DNA from: Nautilia sp. PV-1
GTDB lineage: Bacteria; Campylobacterota; Campylobacteria; Campylobacterales; Nautiliaceae
NCBI RefSeq assembly: GCF_004006315.1
Contig: NZ_CP026530.1
Span: 501,618-565,617, forward strand
Length of the DNA stretch: 64,000 nt
Reading direction: 5' to 3'
The notes under the pieces are model-generated. The model was given only the letters and a program-made list of their open reading frames with translations. It had not been told where the DNA came from and made no database searches. Numbering within the stretch: position 1 is the stretch's first letter; each line of letters starts with the position of its first letter. Position numbers and translations under genes: made by a program. Positions 45,285 through 53,798 of the stretch are shown piece after piece.

Positions 45285-47546
45285 GTGAGAATTAAATATA
45301 AAATAAACGGTATAGTGCAGGGTGTAGGATTTAGGCCTACCGTTTATAAAATCGCCAAGAAACTTAATCTTTGCGGATATGTTTTAAACTCTTCCGACGG
45401 TGTAATAATTGAAATTGAGGGTGAAAATAAAGAGCGTTTTATAAATGAGCTAAAAAACAATCTGCCTCCTTTAGCAAGAATCGACACTATAGAAGAGACA
45501 GTTTTAAGAGCCAAAAATTATACCGATTTTCAGATAATAGAATCAAAAGAAACTACAAAAACCACTTCAATTTCTCCGGATATAGCTGTTTGTGAAGAGT
45601 GTCTCAAAGAGATGTTTGATAAAAACAACAGAAGATATCTGTTTCCTTTTATTAACTGTACAAACTGCGGACCGAGATATACGATTATTAAAGATATACC
45701 GTATGACAGGAAAAACACTTCAATGGCTAAATTTAAAATGTGTGAAGAGTGTTATAAAGAATACACAAATCCTCTTGACAGACGTTATCACGCCGAGCCT
45801 ACCTGCTGTTATGACTGCGGACCCGAATTAAATGTAAAATGTAAAATGGAAAATGGAAAATGGCAAGAATTGAGAATTGAGAATGGAGAATTGAGAATTA
45901 AAAAAATTGAAGTCATTGCAGAAAAAATTAAAGAAGGAAAAATTGTAGCAATAAAAGGTCTGGGCGGGTTTCATCTTGTATGTGATGCCACAAATGAGAA
46001 TGCAGTAAAAGAATTAAGACGCAGAAAACAAAGACCAAGCAAACCGTTTGCCATGATGTTTAAAAATATTGAAACTATTAAAAGATACTGTAAACTTACG
46101 TATAATGACGTGAATTTAATAACTTCTAAAGAAAAACCTATTACTTTGGTTAAAAAACAGGTTGAATTAAACGGTATAGCTGACGGAATAGACAGATACG
46201 GCGTTTTTCTTCCATATACGCCTATACATTATCTTCTGTTTGAATATATCGATTTTCCTATTGTGGCTACAAGCGCTAATATATCGGATGAACCTATAAT
46301 AAGAGACAGTGATGAATTAATAGATAAACTCGGAACAGTAGTCGATTATATCCTGGACAACAACAGGGATATTATAAATGCCTGTGACGACAGTGTTGTC
46401 CAGGCGGTAGGCGACGGAGAGTATATCACAATGAGATGTGCGAGAGGATATGCGCCATTAATGAAGAATGTAGAATGTAGAATGGAGAATGGAGAATGTA
46501 AAGAAAATATTACTAAACATAAAAATAAAAAAATAAATAAATTCTCAATTCTCAATTCTCAATTCTCAATTTTAGGAGTAGGGGCAAATCAAAAAAATAC
46601 TATTTCTCTTGCTTTTAAAGAAAAATTTATACTTTCTCCTCATATAGGAGATTTGGGTACGCTTGGCAGTATAGAATATTTTGAAAGGACCATTGATACA
46701 TTCAGAAGACTTTATGATTTTAAAGAAGATGTGATAATATGTGATAAACATCCTTATTACGAATCTACAAAATGGGCTCTTAATCAAAATAAAGAAATTT
46801 ATCAGCTGCAGCACCATTATGCTCATGCGCTTGCGACAATGTTTGAATATGATTTAGAGGGAGATTATCTTGCTTTTATATTTGACGGGACAGGATACGG
46901 TGATGACGGAAGTATTTGGGGCGGTGAAGTATTTATTTGTAACAGGCATAGTTATGAGAGAATTCATTATTTTAAACCTTTTAAATTGATAGGCGGGGAA
47001 AAGGCTGTAAAAAATCCGGCTAACATGGCTGTGGCTTTATTAAACGACGATTTAGCCAAAATATATAAAAATTATAAAATTGCAAAAAATCTTTCAAAAG
47101 GCAATTTCCCGTTAACTTCTTCTATGGGAAGAATTTTTGATATGGTGGCTTTCCTTGCCGGAATGATAGAAAGAAACGAATGGGAAGGTATGAGCGGGCT
47201 TTTAATAGAAAAAAACTATAATCCGGAAATAAAAGAAATTGTTAATTTTGAAATAAACAAAGAAATTGATTTTATTGAGATGTTAAACTTCGCGGCTAAA
47301 AACAAGGGCAGTTTTGAACTTGTCTCATCAGTGTTTATAAATTCTCTGGTACAGAGTATAGTTAAAATTTCAGATATGTATGATTTGGATATTATTGTCG
47401 GAGGAGGGGTGTTTCAAAATAAAACCCTGTTAACGCAGGTATTAAAAAACATTAAAAATAAAAAGGTATATTTTAATAAAAACATACCTATAAATGACGG
47501 AGGGATAAGTGCAGGCCAGACGGCCTGGGGAATGTGGAATTTGTAA
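45285..47546 (+). CDS. hypF: HypF, carbamoyltransferase for hydrogenase cyanide-ligand synthesis
   Basis: Makes the carbamoyl group that becomes CN at the Ni-Fe site. Domains in order: acylphosphatase (VQGVGFRPTVYK, residues 10-21), HypF zinc finger (CEECLKE...CCYDCG), YrdC-like (KGLGGFHLVCDA, RRKQRPSKPFAMM) and the Kae1-like domain with LQHHYAHALAT and FDGTGYGDDG. The start is GTG 45285. Two heptamer arrays are translated in frame at residues about 183-205 and 393-430, both in interdomain linkers, while the motifs around them stay intact, so the protein is expected to work. Confidence 0.95.
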   Translation: MRIKYKINGIVQGVGFRPTVYKIAKKLNLCGYVLNSSDGVIIEIEGENKERFINELKNNLPPLARIDTIEETVLRAKNYTDFQIIESKETTKTTSISPDIAVCEECLKEMFDKNNRRYLFPFINCTNCGPRYTIIKDIPYDRKNTSMAKFKMCEECYKEYTNPLDRRYHAEPTCCYDCGPELNVKCKMENGKWQELRIENGELRIKKIEVIAEKIKEGKIVAIKGLGGFHLVCDATNENAVKELRRRKQRPSKPFAMMFKNIETIKRYCKLTYNDVNLITSKEKPITLVKKQVELNGIADGIDRYGVFLPYTPIHYLLFEYIDFPIVATSANISDEPIIRDSDELIDKLGTVVDYILDNNRDIINACDDSVVQAVGDGEYITMRCARGYAPLMKNVECRMENGECKENITKHKNKKINKFSILNSQFSILGVGANQKNTISLAFKEKFILSPHIGDLGTLGSIEYFERTIDTFRRLYDFKEDVIICDKHPYYESTKWALNQNKEIYQLQHHYAHALATMFEYDLEGDYLAFIFDGTGYGDDGSIWGGEVFICNRHSYERIHYFKPFKLIGGEKAVKNPANMAVALLNDDLAKIYKNYKIAKNLSKGNFPLTSSMGRIFDMVAFLAGMIERNEWEGMSGLLIEKNYNPEIKEIVNFEINKEIDFIEMLNFAAKNKGSFELVSSVFINSLVQSIVKISDMYDLDIIVGGGVFQNKTLLTQVLKNIKNKKVYFNKNIPINDGGISAGQTAWGMWNL
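45831..45900. repeat. Heptamer array in frame within hypF, copy 1
   Basis: Ten units in exact 7-base register: AATGTAA twice, AATGGAA twice, then AGAATTG-type units. It is 70 bases and open in the hypF frame, encoding KCKMENGKWQ and ELRIENGELRIKK between the zinc-finger and YrdC-like domains. Confidence 0.85.
46463..46573. repeat. Inverted heptamer arrays in frame within hypF, copy 2
   Basis: The left arm is TAGAATG/GAGAATG units (46463-46500) and the right arm is CAATTCT units, four or more (46541-46573). They are reverse complements and can form a long imperfect hairpin. The arms and the A-rich loop are translated as a linker between the YrdC-like and Kae1-like domains. Confidence 0.85.
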
Positions 47547-47551
47547 TTTAA

Positions 47552-48106
47552 TTAGAACTGGTCTAATATAATAGGCTCTTTTGGATGTTCTACAGCTTTT
47601 AATCCTTTAAATCCTCCAAATTCAGTAACTTTGTTAACCACGCTGTAACCTGTGTTAAGCCATCCGTTTATTCCTCCTCTAAGTACGTATACGTTTTTTT
47701 TAGGTATACCGAACCATTTTACAAGCTGTCCTCCTGCAATTACCGCTCTGTGTCCTGTTGCACATAAAAACACATATACGTGATTAGGTTTGAACGCACC
47801 CATTGCAGCATATACAGGAACCTGTCCTAAAGGATATTCGTCATAATCAGGCCAGTCAATTTCTCCCGCTTTCATTTCATCAACGCTTCTAACGTCAACT
47901 ATAGTGAAATCTTTGTCTTTTTTCATCCAGTCTTTTAACTGATCCGGTGTAATATAGTTTACGTATTTTTCGTAAGATCTGCACATTTTGTTAAGCTCTG
48001 CAACTTTTGGCCCCATACCTTTAATTGTATTTGCAAGTTTAAATGTATGGGCGTATGCAAAGCTTCCGGCGATTGCCAAACTTAATGCTAAATATCTGAA
48101 TTTCAT
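47552..48106 (-). CDS. Periplasmic rhodanese-like protein
   Basis: A signal peptide (residues 1-19, ending AYA) and one rhodanese domain with the catalytic Cys in FLCATGHRA, plus FTIVDVRSVDEM and LRGGINGWL. The length is 184. It probably handles sulfane sulfur in the periplasm, which would fit a sulfur-reducing lifestyle; this is inference. It is divergent from a Crp/Fnr gene with shared dyads in the gap, suggesting that the regulator controls it. Confidence 0.85.
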   Translation of the reverse strand: MKFRYLALSLAIAGSFAYAHTFKLANTIKGMGPKVAELNKMCRSYEKYVNYITPDQLKDWMKKDKDFTIVDVRSVDEMKAGEIDWPDYDEYPLGQVPVYAAMGAFKPNHVYVFLCATGHRAVIAGGQLVKWFGIPKKNVYVLRGGINGWLNTGYSVVNKVTEFGGFKGLKAVEHPKEPIILDQF

Positions 48107-48126
48107 CTTTTCCTCCTTGTTTTTTG

Positions 48127-48161
48127 TTATAATTCATAATGAATTATAATTCACTATGAAT
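48127..48161. promoter_or_regulatory. Tandem TTCA-N3-TGAA dyads between rhodanese and Crp/Fnr genes
   Basis: A 23-base palindrome (48127-48149, perfect apart from its central base) contains TTCATAATGAA at 48133-48143. A second dyad TTCACTATGAA follows at 48150-48160, 17 bases on. TATAAT at 48145-48150 serves the Crp-side gene and the opposite strand reads a -10-like TTATAA toward the rhodanese gene. Confidence 0.65.
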
Positions 48162-48187
48162 AAAAAAAATGTAAAAGATGTGACAAA

Positions 48188-48829
48188 ATGGAAAATTGCA
48201 GAGTATTAATCGCTTCTAAAGAGTTGGAAAAGCTGTTCAGTGAAGATGTTTTTTCCAATATTCCAAAAAGATATTTAAAAAAAGGGGAGGTATGTTACCC
48301 TGAAACCCCTAGAATTCTTGTTTTAAAAGAGGGTGAGCTTAAAATATCACTTATAGAAAACAATAAAGAGCTTATTTTATATTTTTTGCATAAAAATAAT
48401 TTTTGTTTTTGCAATAATGATATTATGGTGTATGCCAAAAAAGACAGCGAATTTTATTTTCTTGAATCTCATCATTTTATTGAGCTGTTTGGAAATACGG
48501 ATTTTTGTAACGTATTGCTTAACAATTTAAATCAAAATATTGAAATAGAAAGAGATATATTAAAATCCCTAGCTTTTAAAAGTTCCAAAGAAAGAATAAG
48601 CGAATTTCTTTTGGATTTAGCATTTAGTATTGGTATAAAAAAAGAAGAGGGTATTTTATTGGACGTACATTGCACAATGGAAGAAACAGCTTCATTTTTA
48701 GGAATGAGCAGACAGAGATTTTCTACTTTTATTAATGAAATGATTAATGAAGGAATACTTGAAAAGTTGGGTCAAAAGAAGTTTTTAATAAAAAATATAG
48801 ATAAATTAAAAGAATTTTCTAAAGAATAA
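48188..48829 (+). CDS. Crp/Fnr-family transcription regulator
   Basis: An N-terminal cyclic-nucleotide-like beta domain (residues ~25-115) and a C-terminal winged helix with TMEETASFLGMSRQRFSTFI as recognition region. Several cysteines (C4, C42 and the FCFC pair) could bind an iron-sulfur cluster or react with a signal, but they are not in the classical FNR arrangement. The length is 213. It is divergent from the rhodanese gene and its 3' end overlaps the convergent transporter gene by 24 bases. Confidence 0.87.
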   Translation: MENCRVLIASKELEKLFSEDVFSNIPKRYLKKGEVCYPETPRILVLKEGELKISLIENNKELILYFLHKNNFCFCNNDIMVYAKKDSEFYFLESHHFIELFGNTDFCNVLLNNLNQNIEIERDILKSLAFKSSKERISEFLLDLAFSIGIKKEEGILLDVHCTMEETASFLGMSRQRFSTFINEMINEGILEKLGQKKFLIKNIDKLKEFSKE

Positions 48830-49660
48830 ATCTCCCAGCTCCGATATCAGCATTGCCAATATAACCAAAACTGCTCCAGTGATTTGTATTAAAGAAAGTG
48901 TTTCTCCGTAAAAGTATGCAAAAATAGCAGCACTTACAGGCTCCATTGCGAATATGATAGCTGTTTTCGTTGAAGTGGTGAATTTTTGTGCGTATGTCTG
49001 TATAAAGTAAGCAAATACTGTTGCAAACAGTACCGTTACCGTTAACGCAATAATTACGTCTTTGCTGAAAGTTACGCTGCCTTTTTCAAAAGGTATAAAT
49101 ATCAGACTAAGCAAAGCCACTGCCAGAAACTGAAATGTTACGAGTGTGTAAAGATTGTATTTTTTACTGAATATATCTGTATAGTTAATGTGCAGAGCGA
49201 CAAATACCGTAGCTATAAATGTATACAGTTCGCCTTTTCCGAAACTTCCAATATTAGCGCCGGTAAGTAGGTATATTCCTAAAAAAGCCAAAATAACCCC
49301 TATTATGGCATATGGAGAAATTCTTTTTTTAAATATAAAAAAAGCAACTATAGGTGTAAGTATTACATATAAGCCAGTTATAAACGCAACTACAGATGAG
49401 GGTGCATAAAGAAGCCCGAAAGTCTGAAAAGAAAAAACCAAAAAATTAAAAATACCCAGTAACAATGCGGCTTTTAAACTTTCTTTATCAAAAGAGATTT
49501 TTTTGTAAAAAAGTATAAACATAAGTAAAAACGACAAGAAAAATCTCCAGAAAAGAAAAATAAAAACCGGCATATCCGCAATGGCGTTTTGTACCAGTTT
49601 AAATGTTACACCCCAGAAGATTGCAACAATAAGGAGCAAAAAGTCGGCGAAGTTTATCAA
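48806..49660 (-). CDS. EamA/DMT-family membrane transporter
   Basis: A 284-residue protein with ten hydrophobic segments in two EamA repeats (for example WGVTFKLVQNAI in the first, AIIFAMEPVSAAIFAYFY in the second). Members export amino acids or other metabolites; the substrate is not predictable. It overlaps the upstream ABC permease by 4 bases, so it is expressed with the amino-acid transport genes. Confidence 0.85.
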   Translation of the reverse strand: MINFADFLLLIVAIFWGVTFKLVQNAIADMPVFIFLFWRFFLSFLLMFILFYKKISFDKESLKAALLLGIFNFLVFSFQTFGLLYAPSSVVAFITGLYVILTPIVAFFIFKKRISPYAIIGVILAFLGIYLLTGANIGSFGKGELYTFIATVFVALHINYTDIFSKKYNLYTLVTFQFLAVALLSLIFIPFEKGSVTFSKDVIIALTVTVLFATVFAYFIQTYAQKFTTSTKTAIIFAMEPVSAAIFAYFYGETLSLIQITGAVLVILAMLISELGDLFFRKFF

Positions 49661-50616
49661 ATACCGCCTTTTGCTTTCATTTTTTTCTCAAGTCTGTGTC
49701 CTATGAAACTAAGAATGGAAGTAAGCATTAAATATAATGCCGCGACAGTCAGCCATGTTTCGAATGGCGAGAATGTATTAGCAACTATTTCGCGTCCTAC
49801 TTTCGTAAGGTCGGTAATAGAAATAATAGATACCAATGAACTGTCTTTGATTAATGATATCAGTTCACCAACTAATGCAGGAAGCGCCTTTCTAAGTGCC
49901 TGAGGAAGTATTATAAGCTGCATTCTCTGAATAGAGGTAAATCCTAAAGATTTTGCAGCCTCATGCTGTCCTTTGTCTATAGACTGAATGGCGCCTCTTA
50001 ATATTTCGGCGATATATGCGCCGTAAAAGATAGATAAACTCATTACCCCTGCCCAGAATCTCGGCAGGTTAAATATCGTTGCAACTATAAAATAAAAAAT
50101 AAACAGCTGCACGAGCAGAGGAGTTCCTCTTATTACGGTTACATATACGCTTCCGATATAATCAAGAGCCGGAATACCGCTTAGTCTCATTATCGATATG
50201 ATTAAACCAATGATAAAAGCTATAATCATAGAAATAATGGATATTTTAATTGTAACCCATATACCTAAAATAAACGGTCCGGGTTCCAGTTTTTGTTTGT
50301 AAGCAAATTCGTCACCCTGATAAACGTATTCCCCGTTTTTAAATTCAAGCTTATATCCTGCGATATTATATGTTTTTACCACATGATTTTCATCACATAT
50401 TACTTTAGCCTGATTTTTTGTAATTTTTAGGGTTCCGTCACAAGGTGAGGTAAGAGGTATTTTTTGTTTATACACGAAATATTTTGGGATCATATCCCAT
50501 TTCCATGTATAGTTTATTTTACTTGCAGCCTGATATAAAAACCATCCAAGCAGCACATAAAAAAGAAGGGCAATAAGCTGCCCGAATTTTCTATCCCTTA
50601 TAATAGACTTTTTCAT
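49657..50616 (-). CDS. Polar amino-acid ABC transporter permease with periplasmic insertion
   Basis: The C-terminal ~210 residues are a standard His/Glu/Gln/Arg permease, with the coupling loop [24 protein letters not shown]. The N-terminal first helix is followed by ~75 residues (about 40-115) that look periplasmic, containing two cysteines (TSPCDGTL and KVICDENH), before the permease core. It follows a binding-protein gene with 4-base overlap. No ATPase of its own is adjacent downstream; the one at 51484 probably serves it. Confidence 0.87.
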   Translation of the reverse strand: MKKSIIRDRKFGQLIALLFYVLLGWFLYQAASKINYTWKWDMIPKYFVYKQKIPLTSPCDGTLKITKNQAKVICDENHVVKTYNIAGYKLEFKNGEYVYQGDEFAYKQKLEPGPFILGIWVTIKISIISMIIAFIIGLIISIMRLSGIPALDYIGSVYVTVIRGTPLLVQLFIFYFIVATIFNLPRFWAGVMSLSIFYGAYIAEILRGAIQSIDKGQHEAAKSLGFTSIQRMQLIILPQALRKALPALVGELISLIKDSSLVSIISITDLTKVGREIVANTFSPFETWLTVAALYLMLTSILSFIGHRLEKKMKAKGGI

Positions 50617-51413
50617 TGCACTCTTTTCAACCAGTCAGTACTTCTAAACCATCTGTTGTAGAATTTTTGATAAGTACCGTCGTGTTTAATTTGTCTTAAG
50701 AAGTTGTTTAGCCAGTTAAGAAAATCAGGGTCGCCGTGATTGATAGCAAATCCTAACGGTTCATAAGTTAAATCTTGTCTTAAGAAAATAAGTTTACCTT
50801 TTCCTTTGCCAGCCATAAACAGTTCGTTGTAAGGTTTGTCATAAATGAATGCATCAGCTCTGTTGTTTAGAACTTCCTGAACCGCAGCGCTTTCACTGTC
50901 GAATGTTTTAATTGTAGCGTGTTTGAAAAGTCTTCTAGCAGCTATTTCTCCGGTAGTTCCTAATTTAGTAGTAATTACCATACCTTTTTTGTCTAAGTCT
51001 TTATAGCTTTTTACACCTTTGTGTTTTTTGTTGACAAGTAGTGTTTGACCTACTAGGAAATAAGGATTAGTAAATGTTACTTTTAAGTTTCTTTTTTGAG
51101 TAATAGTCATACCTGAAATAATGATATCGCATTTTCCTGTCATAAGTGCAGGAATGATACCGTCCCATGCAGTAGGAACAAGTTTAAGTTTTACACCCAT
51201 GTCTTTTGCCATTTTTTTAGAAATATCCACGTCAAAACCGATTATTCTTCCGTGTTTGTCTCTCATTTCAAACGGAACGTACCCAGGTTCTAGACATACT
51301 CTAAGTTCACCTTTTTGTACGATTGAGTGAAGCGTCGAATTTTTCCATACGTTAAAATCAGCCGCGAAAAGCATTGATGCTAACGCTAATATTGCGATTA
51401 ATAGTTTTTTCAT
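50613..51413 (-). CDS. Periplasmic amino-acid binding protein (family 3)
   Basis: A signal peptide (ending LFA), then a bilobed SBP family 3 domain: GELRVCLEPGYVPFEM, GFDVDISKKMAKDMGV, TGKCDIIISGMTIT and the end region YQKFYNRWF. The length is 266. It feeds the overlapping permease gene downstream. Substrate is a polar amino acid by family. Confidence 0.88.
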   Translation of the reverse strand: MKKLLIAILALASMLFAADFNVWKNSTLHSIVQKGELRVCLEPGYVPFEMRDKHGRIIGFDVDISKKMAKDMGVKLKLVPTAWDGIIPALMTGKCDIIISGMTITQKRNLKVTFTNPYFLVGQTLLVNKKHKGVKSYKDLDKKGMVITTKLGTTGEIAARRLFKHATIKTFDSESAAVQEVLNNRADAFIYDKPYNELFMAGKGKGKLIFLRQDLTYEPLGFAINHGDPDFLNWLNNFLRQIKHDGTYQKFYNRWFRSTDWLKRVQ

Positions 51414-51483
51414 GTTTTACTCCTTTGTTTTTTTAGTTTAAAGATTGAAAAAAGGTAATGATATTTTACCTTTTTTTACTGTA

Positions 51484-52224
51484 TTAGTGATGCAATATCT
51501 CACTTAGGAATTTTTTTGCTCTGTCGGTTTTAGGATTGTTAAAGAACTCTTCAGGCGTGTTTTCTTCTACTATTTCACCTGCATCCATAAACACGATTCT
51601 GTCACTGACTTCTCTTGCAAATCCCATTTCGTGCGTAACGCATACGATTGTATAATTTTCCCTTGCGAGTTCTTTCATAACGTCAAGTACTTCTCCGATC
51701 ATTTCCGGATCAAGTGCGCTTGTCGGTTCGTCGAAAAGAATAATTTTAGGTTTCATTGCAAGAGTTCTGGCAATTGCAACCCTCTGTTTCTGTCCACCGC
51801 TGAGCTCGCTTGGATATTTATTTGCCTGATGAGGTATTTTAACTCTTTCAAGCAGTTTCATTGCAAGCTCTTCGGCTTCTTTTTTTGGCATTTTTTTTAC
51901 TTTAATAGGTGCAATAGTTATGTTTTCTAATATTGTTAAATGAGGAAACAGGTTGAAATGCTGGAAAACCATTCCGACTTCCTGACGAAGCTTGTTAATA
52001 TTAGTTTTTTTGTCATAAAGGTCTTGATTGTCAACGATTATTTTCCCGCTGTCAATATCTTCAAGTCTGTTGATACAGCGGATAAGTGTAGATTTACCGC
52101 TTCCGCTAGGTCCGCAGACTACAACGACTTCACCTTTGTCAACATTAAAATTTACACCTTTTAAAGCATGAAAGTTACCGTAATATTTTTCAATGTCTTT
52201 CATTTGTATAATTTGTTCCATCAA
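51484..52224 (-). CDS. Polar amino-acid ABC transporter ATPase (GltL/GlnQ type)
   Basis: Walker [14 protein letters not shown]-loop [12 protein letters not shown], signature [12 protein letters not shown], Walker [14 protein letters not shown] and switch His in CVTHEMGFA are all intact; 246 residues. It lies 5 bases after a permease gene and 70 bases before a second binding protein and permease, so one ATPase may power two permease sets. Confidence 0.94.
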   Translation of the reverse strand: MMEQIIQMKDIEKYYGNFHALKGVNFNVDKGEVVVVCGPSGSGKSTLIRCINRLEDIDSGKIIVDNQDLYDKKTNINKLRQEVGMVFQHFNLFPHLTILENITIAPIKVKKMPKKEAEELAMKLLERVKIPHQANKYPSELSGGQKQRVAIARTLAMKPKIILFDEPTSALDPEMIGEVLDVMKELARENYTIVCVTHEMGFAREVSDRIVFMDAGEIVEENTPEEFFNNPKTDRAKKFLSEILHH

Positions 52225-52229
52225 ATCTC

Positions 52230-53048
52230 CTATGCGTTAAGCTGTTTTTCTACTTTTTTTTCTAACATATGAGAAAATTTACTCATACTGAATGCTATAC
52301 TGAAATAAACAAGTGCGACAAAACTGAATATTTCAAAACTTAAATATAATCTGTTGTTTATAATTGTCGCTGCTCTGAAAAATTCGATAACACCGATGGT
52401 GTATGCTAAAGATGTATCTTTGAACAGAGCCACGAACTGCGATACGAACGCAGGTATCATTTTTCTGTATGCCTGTGGCAGTATTATATGTATAAATGTC
52501 TGTGTTGAATTAAATCCTAAAGATTTGGCAGCTTCAAACTGTCCTTTAGGAATAGAATTTATACCGGCTCTTACTATTTCCGCTACATAAGCGCTGGTAA
52601 ATAGTGTAAAGGCTATAATCGCCGCTACAGTTGGCGATACGTGAGCCTGAGTATGGAAAAATGCCATAGAAAATACAGGTATGGCAAAAAACACCCAGAA
52701 TATTACCATAAGTAAAGGTGTCGCACGTAAAAGTTCAATATATAAAATTGCAGGAATTTTAATTATTTTGATTTTACTCCATCTTGCGATACCGAAAATA
52801 GATCCGATTATAAAACTTAGAAAAATAGAAGTAATCGCTAATATGAAAGTAAGAGCAAGTCCTCCTATTTCACCTGGTTTTCCAAAGAAAAGAAATCTCA
52901 TGTTGTCTTTTGTAAATATTTCTTCAAAATGCGTTTCTGGATATGCAATCATCTGGAATATTTTAAGCAGCGTTGCAATTACAATTATGTTGAATATCCA
53001 AAACTGGACTTTGTGTTTTTTAAAATAGTTTTCAATGTTTTTAAGCAT
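52230..53048 (-). CDS. Polar amino-acid ABC transporter permease (GltK-like)
   Basis: The core contains [11 protein letters not shown] and the coupling loop [25 protein letters not shown] use ATG 53048 (MLKNIENYF) because AAAGG lies upstream and the site overlaps the preceding permease stop by 8 bases; the longer frame to 53078 lacks a ribosome site. The length is 272. It pairs with the interrupted permease just upstream to form the usual heterodimer. Confidence 0.88.
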   Translation of the reverse strand: MLKNIENYFKKHKVQFWIFNIIVIATLLKIFQMIAYPETHFEEIFTKDNMRFLFFGKPGEIGGLALTFILAITSIFLSFIIGSIFGIARWSKIKIIKIPAILYIELLRATPLLMVIFWVFFAIPVFSMAFFHTQAHVSPTVAAIIAFTLFTSAYVAEIVRAGINSIPKGQFEAAKSLGFNSTQTFIHIILPQAYRKMIPAFVSQFVALFKDTSLAYTIGVIEFFRAATIINNRLYLSFEIFSFVALVYFSIAFSMSKFSHMLEKKVEKQLNA

Positions 53049-53754
53049 TTTTAACACCTTTTGAGAACTTAATCTCAACTAAATTCATAACGAATGAGGT
53101 TGACAGTGTTAAGATAATGTAGAGTATTGTAACTGCTGTTGCCGCTTCAAATCCTCTGAATGTTTCCGCATCTATCTGCTGCGTTGCAAATGTAAGTTCC
53201 GCAACCCCGATTGTCATAGCTAATGACGAGTTTTTAATAAGATTTAAAAACTGGCTTGTAAGAGGCGGAATAATAATTCTTATGGCCTGAGGGTATATTA
53301 TATACCACATAACCTGGAATCTGTTCATTCCGAGTGACTGGGCAGCTTCAAACTGTCCTTTCGGAATAGAGTTTATACCTGCTTTTACAACTTCACCAAT
53401 ATACGCTCCGGTATATAAAATAAGAGCAAGTAGCGCTGAAAAAAACGCATCCACATCCTGAATATGCAGAAATTTGCCCCAACTGTTTAAAAAAGGAAAA
53501 ATTTGAGACAGTGTAAATGTAAAATAGATAAAAAACATTTGAACAATAAGCGGTATGTTTCTAAAACTTTAAACATAATAACTGGAAAATAATGAAAGCC
53601 AGAAATTTTTTGACGCTCTTCCGATTCCTACGATAGAACCGATTAAAAAGCTAAAAAATATACCTAATACAGAAAGTTTAATAGTAGTAATAAGACCTTG
53701 AATAAGCAGGCCTTTATATTCAATTAATACACCCCAATCAAATTCATAACCCAT
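53041..53754 (-). pseudogene. ABC permease (GltJ-like) interrupted by an in-frame TAA
   Basis: Two open parts, 53754-53572 and 53568-53041, are in the same frame and split by one TAA at 53569-53571. Read through, the protein would be about 237 residues: ...FSSYYV-stop-SFRNIPLIVQMFFIYF..., where family members have a residue such as Glu before (x)FRNxPLIVQ. The coupling loop EAAQSLGMNRFQVMWYIIYPQAIR is intact downstream, with no other damage. It is either a recent nonsense mutation, a sequencing error, or a readthrough site. The restart ATG at 53538 has no good ribosome site. Confidence 0.85.
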
Positions 53755-53774
53755 TTAATTACCTTTTTGATTTT

Positions 53775-53792
53775 TTCCCCAAAAGAGGGGAT
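53775..53792 (-). promoter_or_regulatory. Intercistronic hairpin between binding-protein and permease genes
   Basis: TCCCC/GGGGA with a 6-base loop lies 7 bases after the binding-protein stop. Such hairpins stabilise the upstream message and lower permease levels in other binding-protein operons. Confidence 0.45.
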
Positions 53793-53798
53793 TTTAAA

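Noticed and set aside
53041-53538. Independent short permease gene starting at ATG 53538
   Set aside because: No ribosome site; the frame continues upstream through conserved SFRNIPLIVQ to the TAA, so it is the lower part of one interrupted gene.
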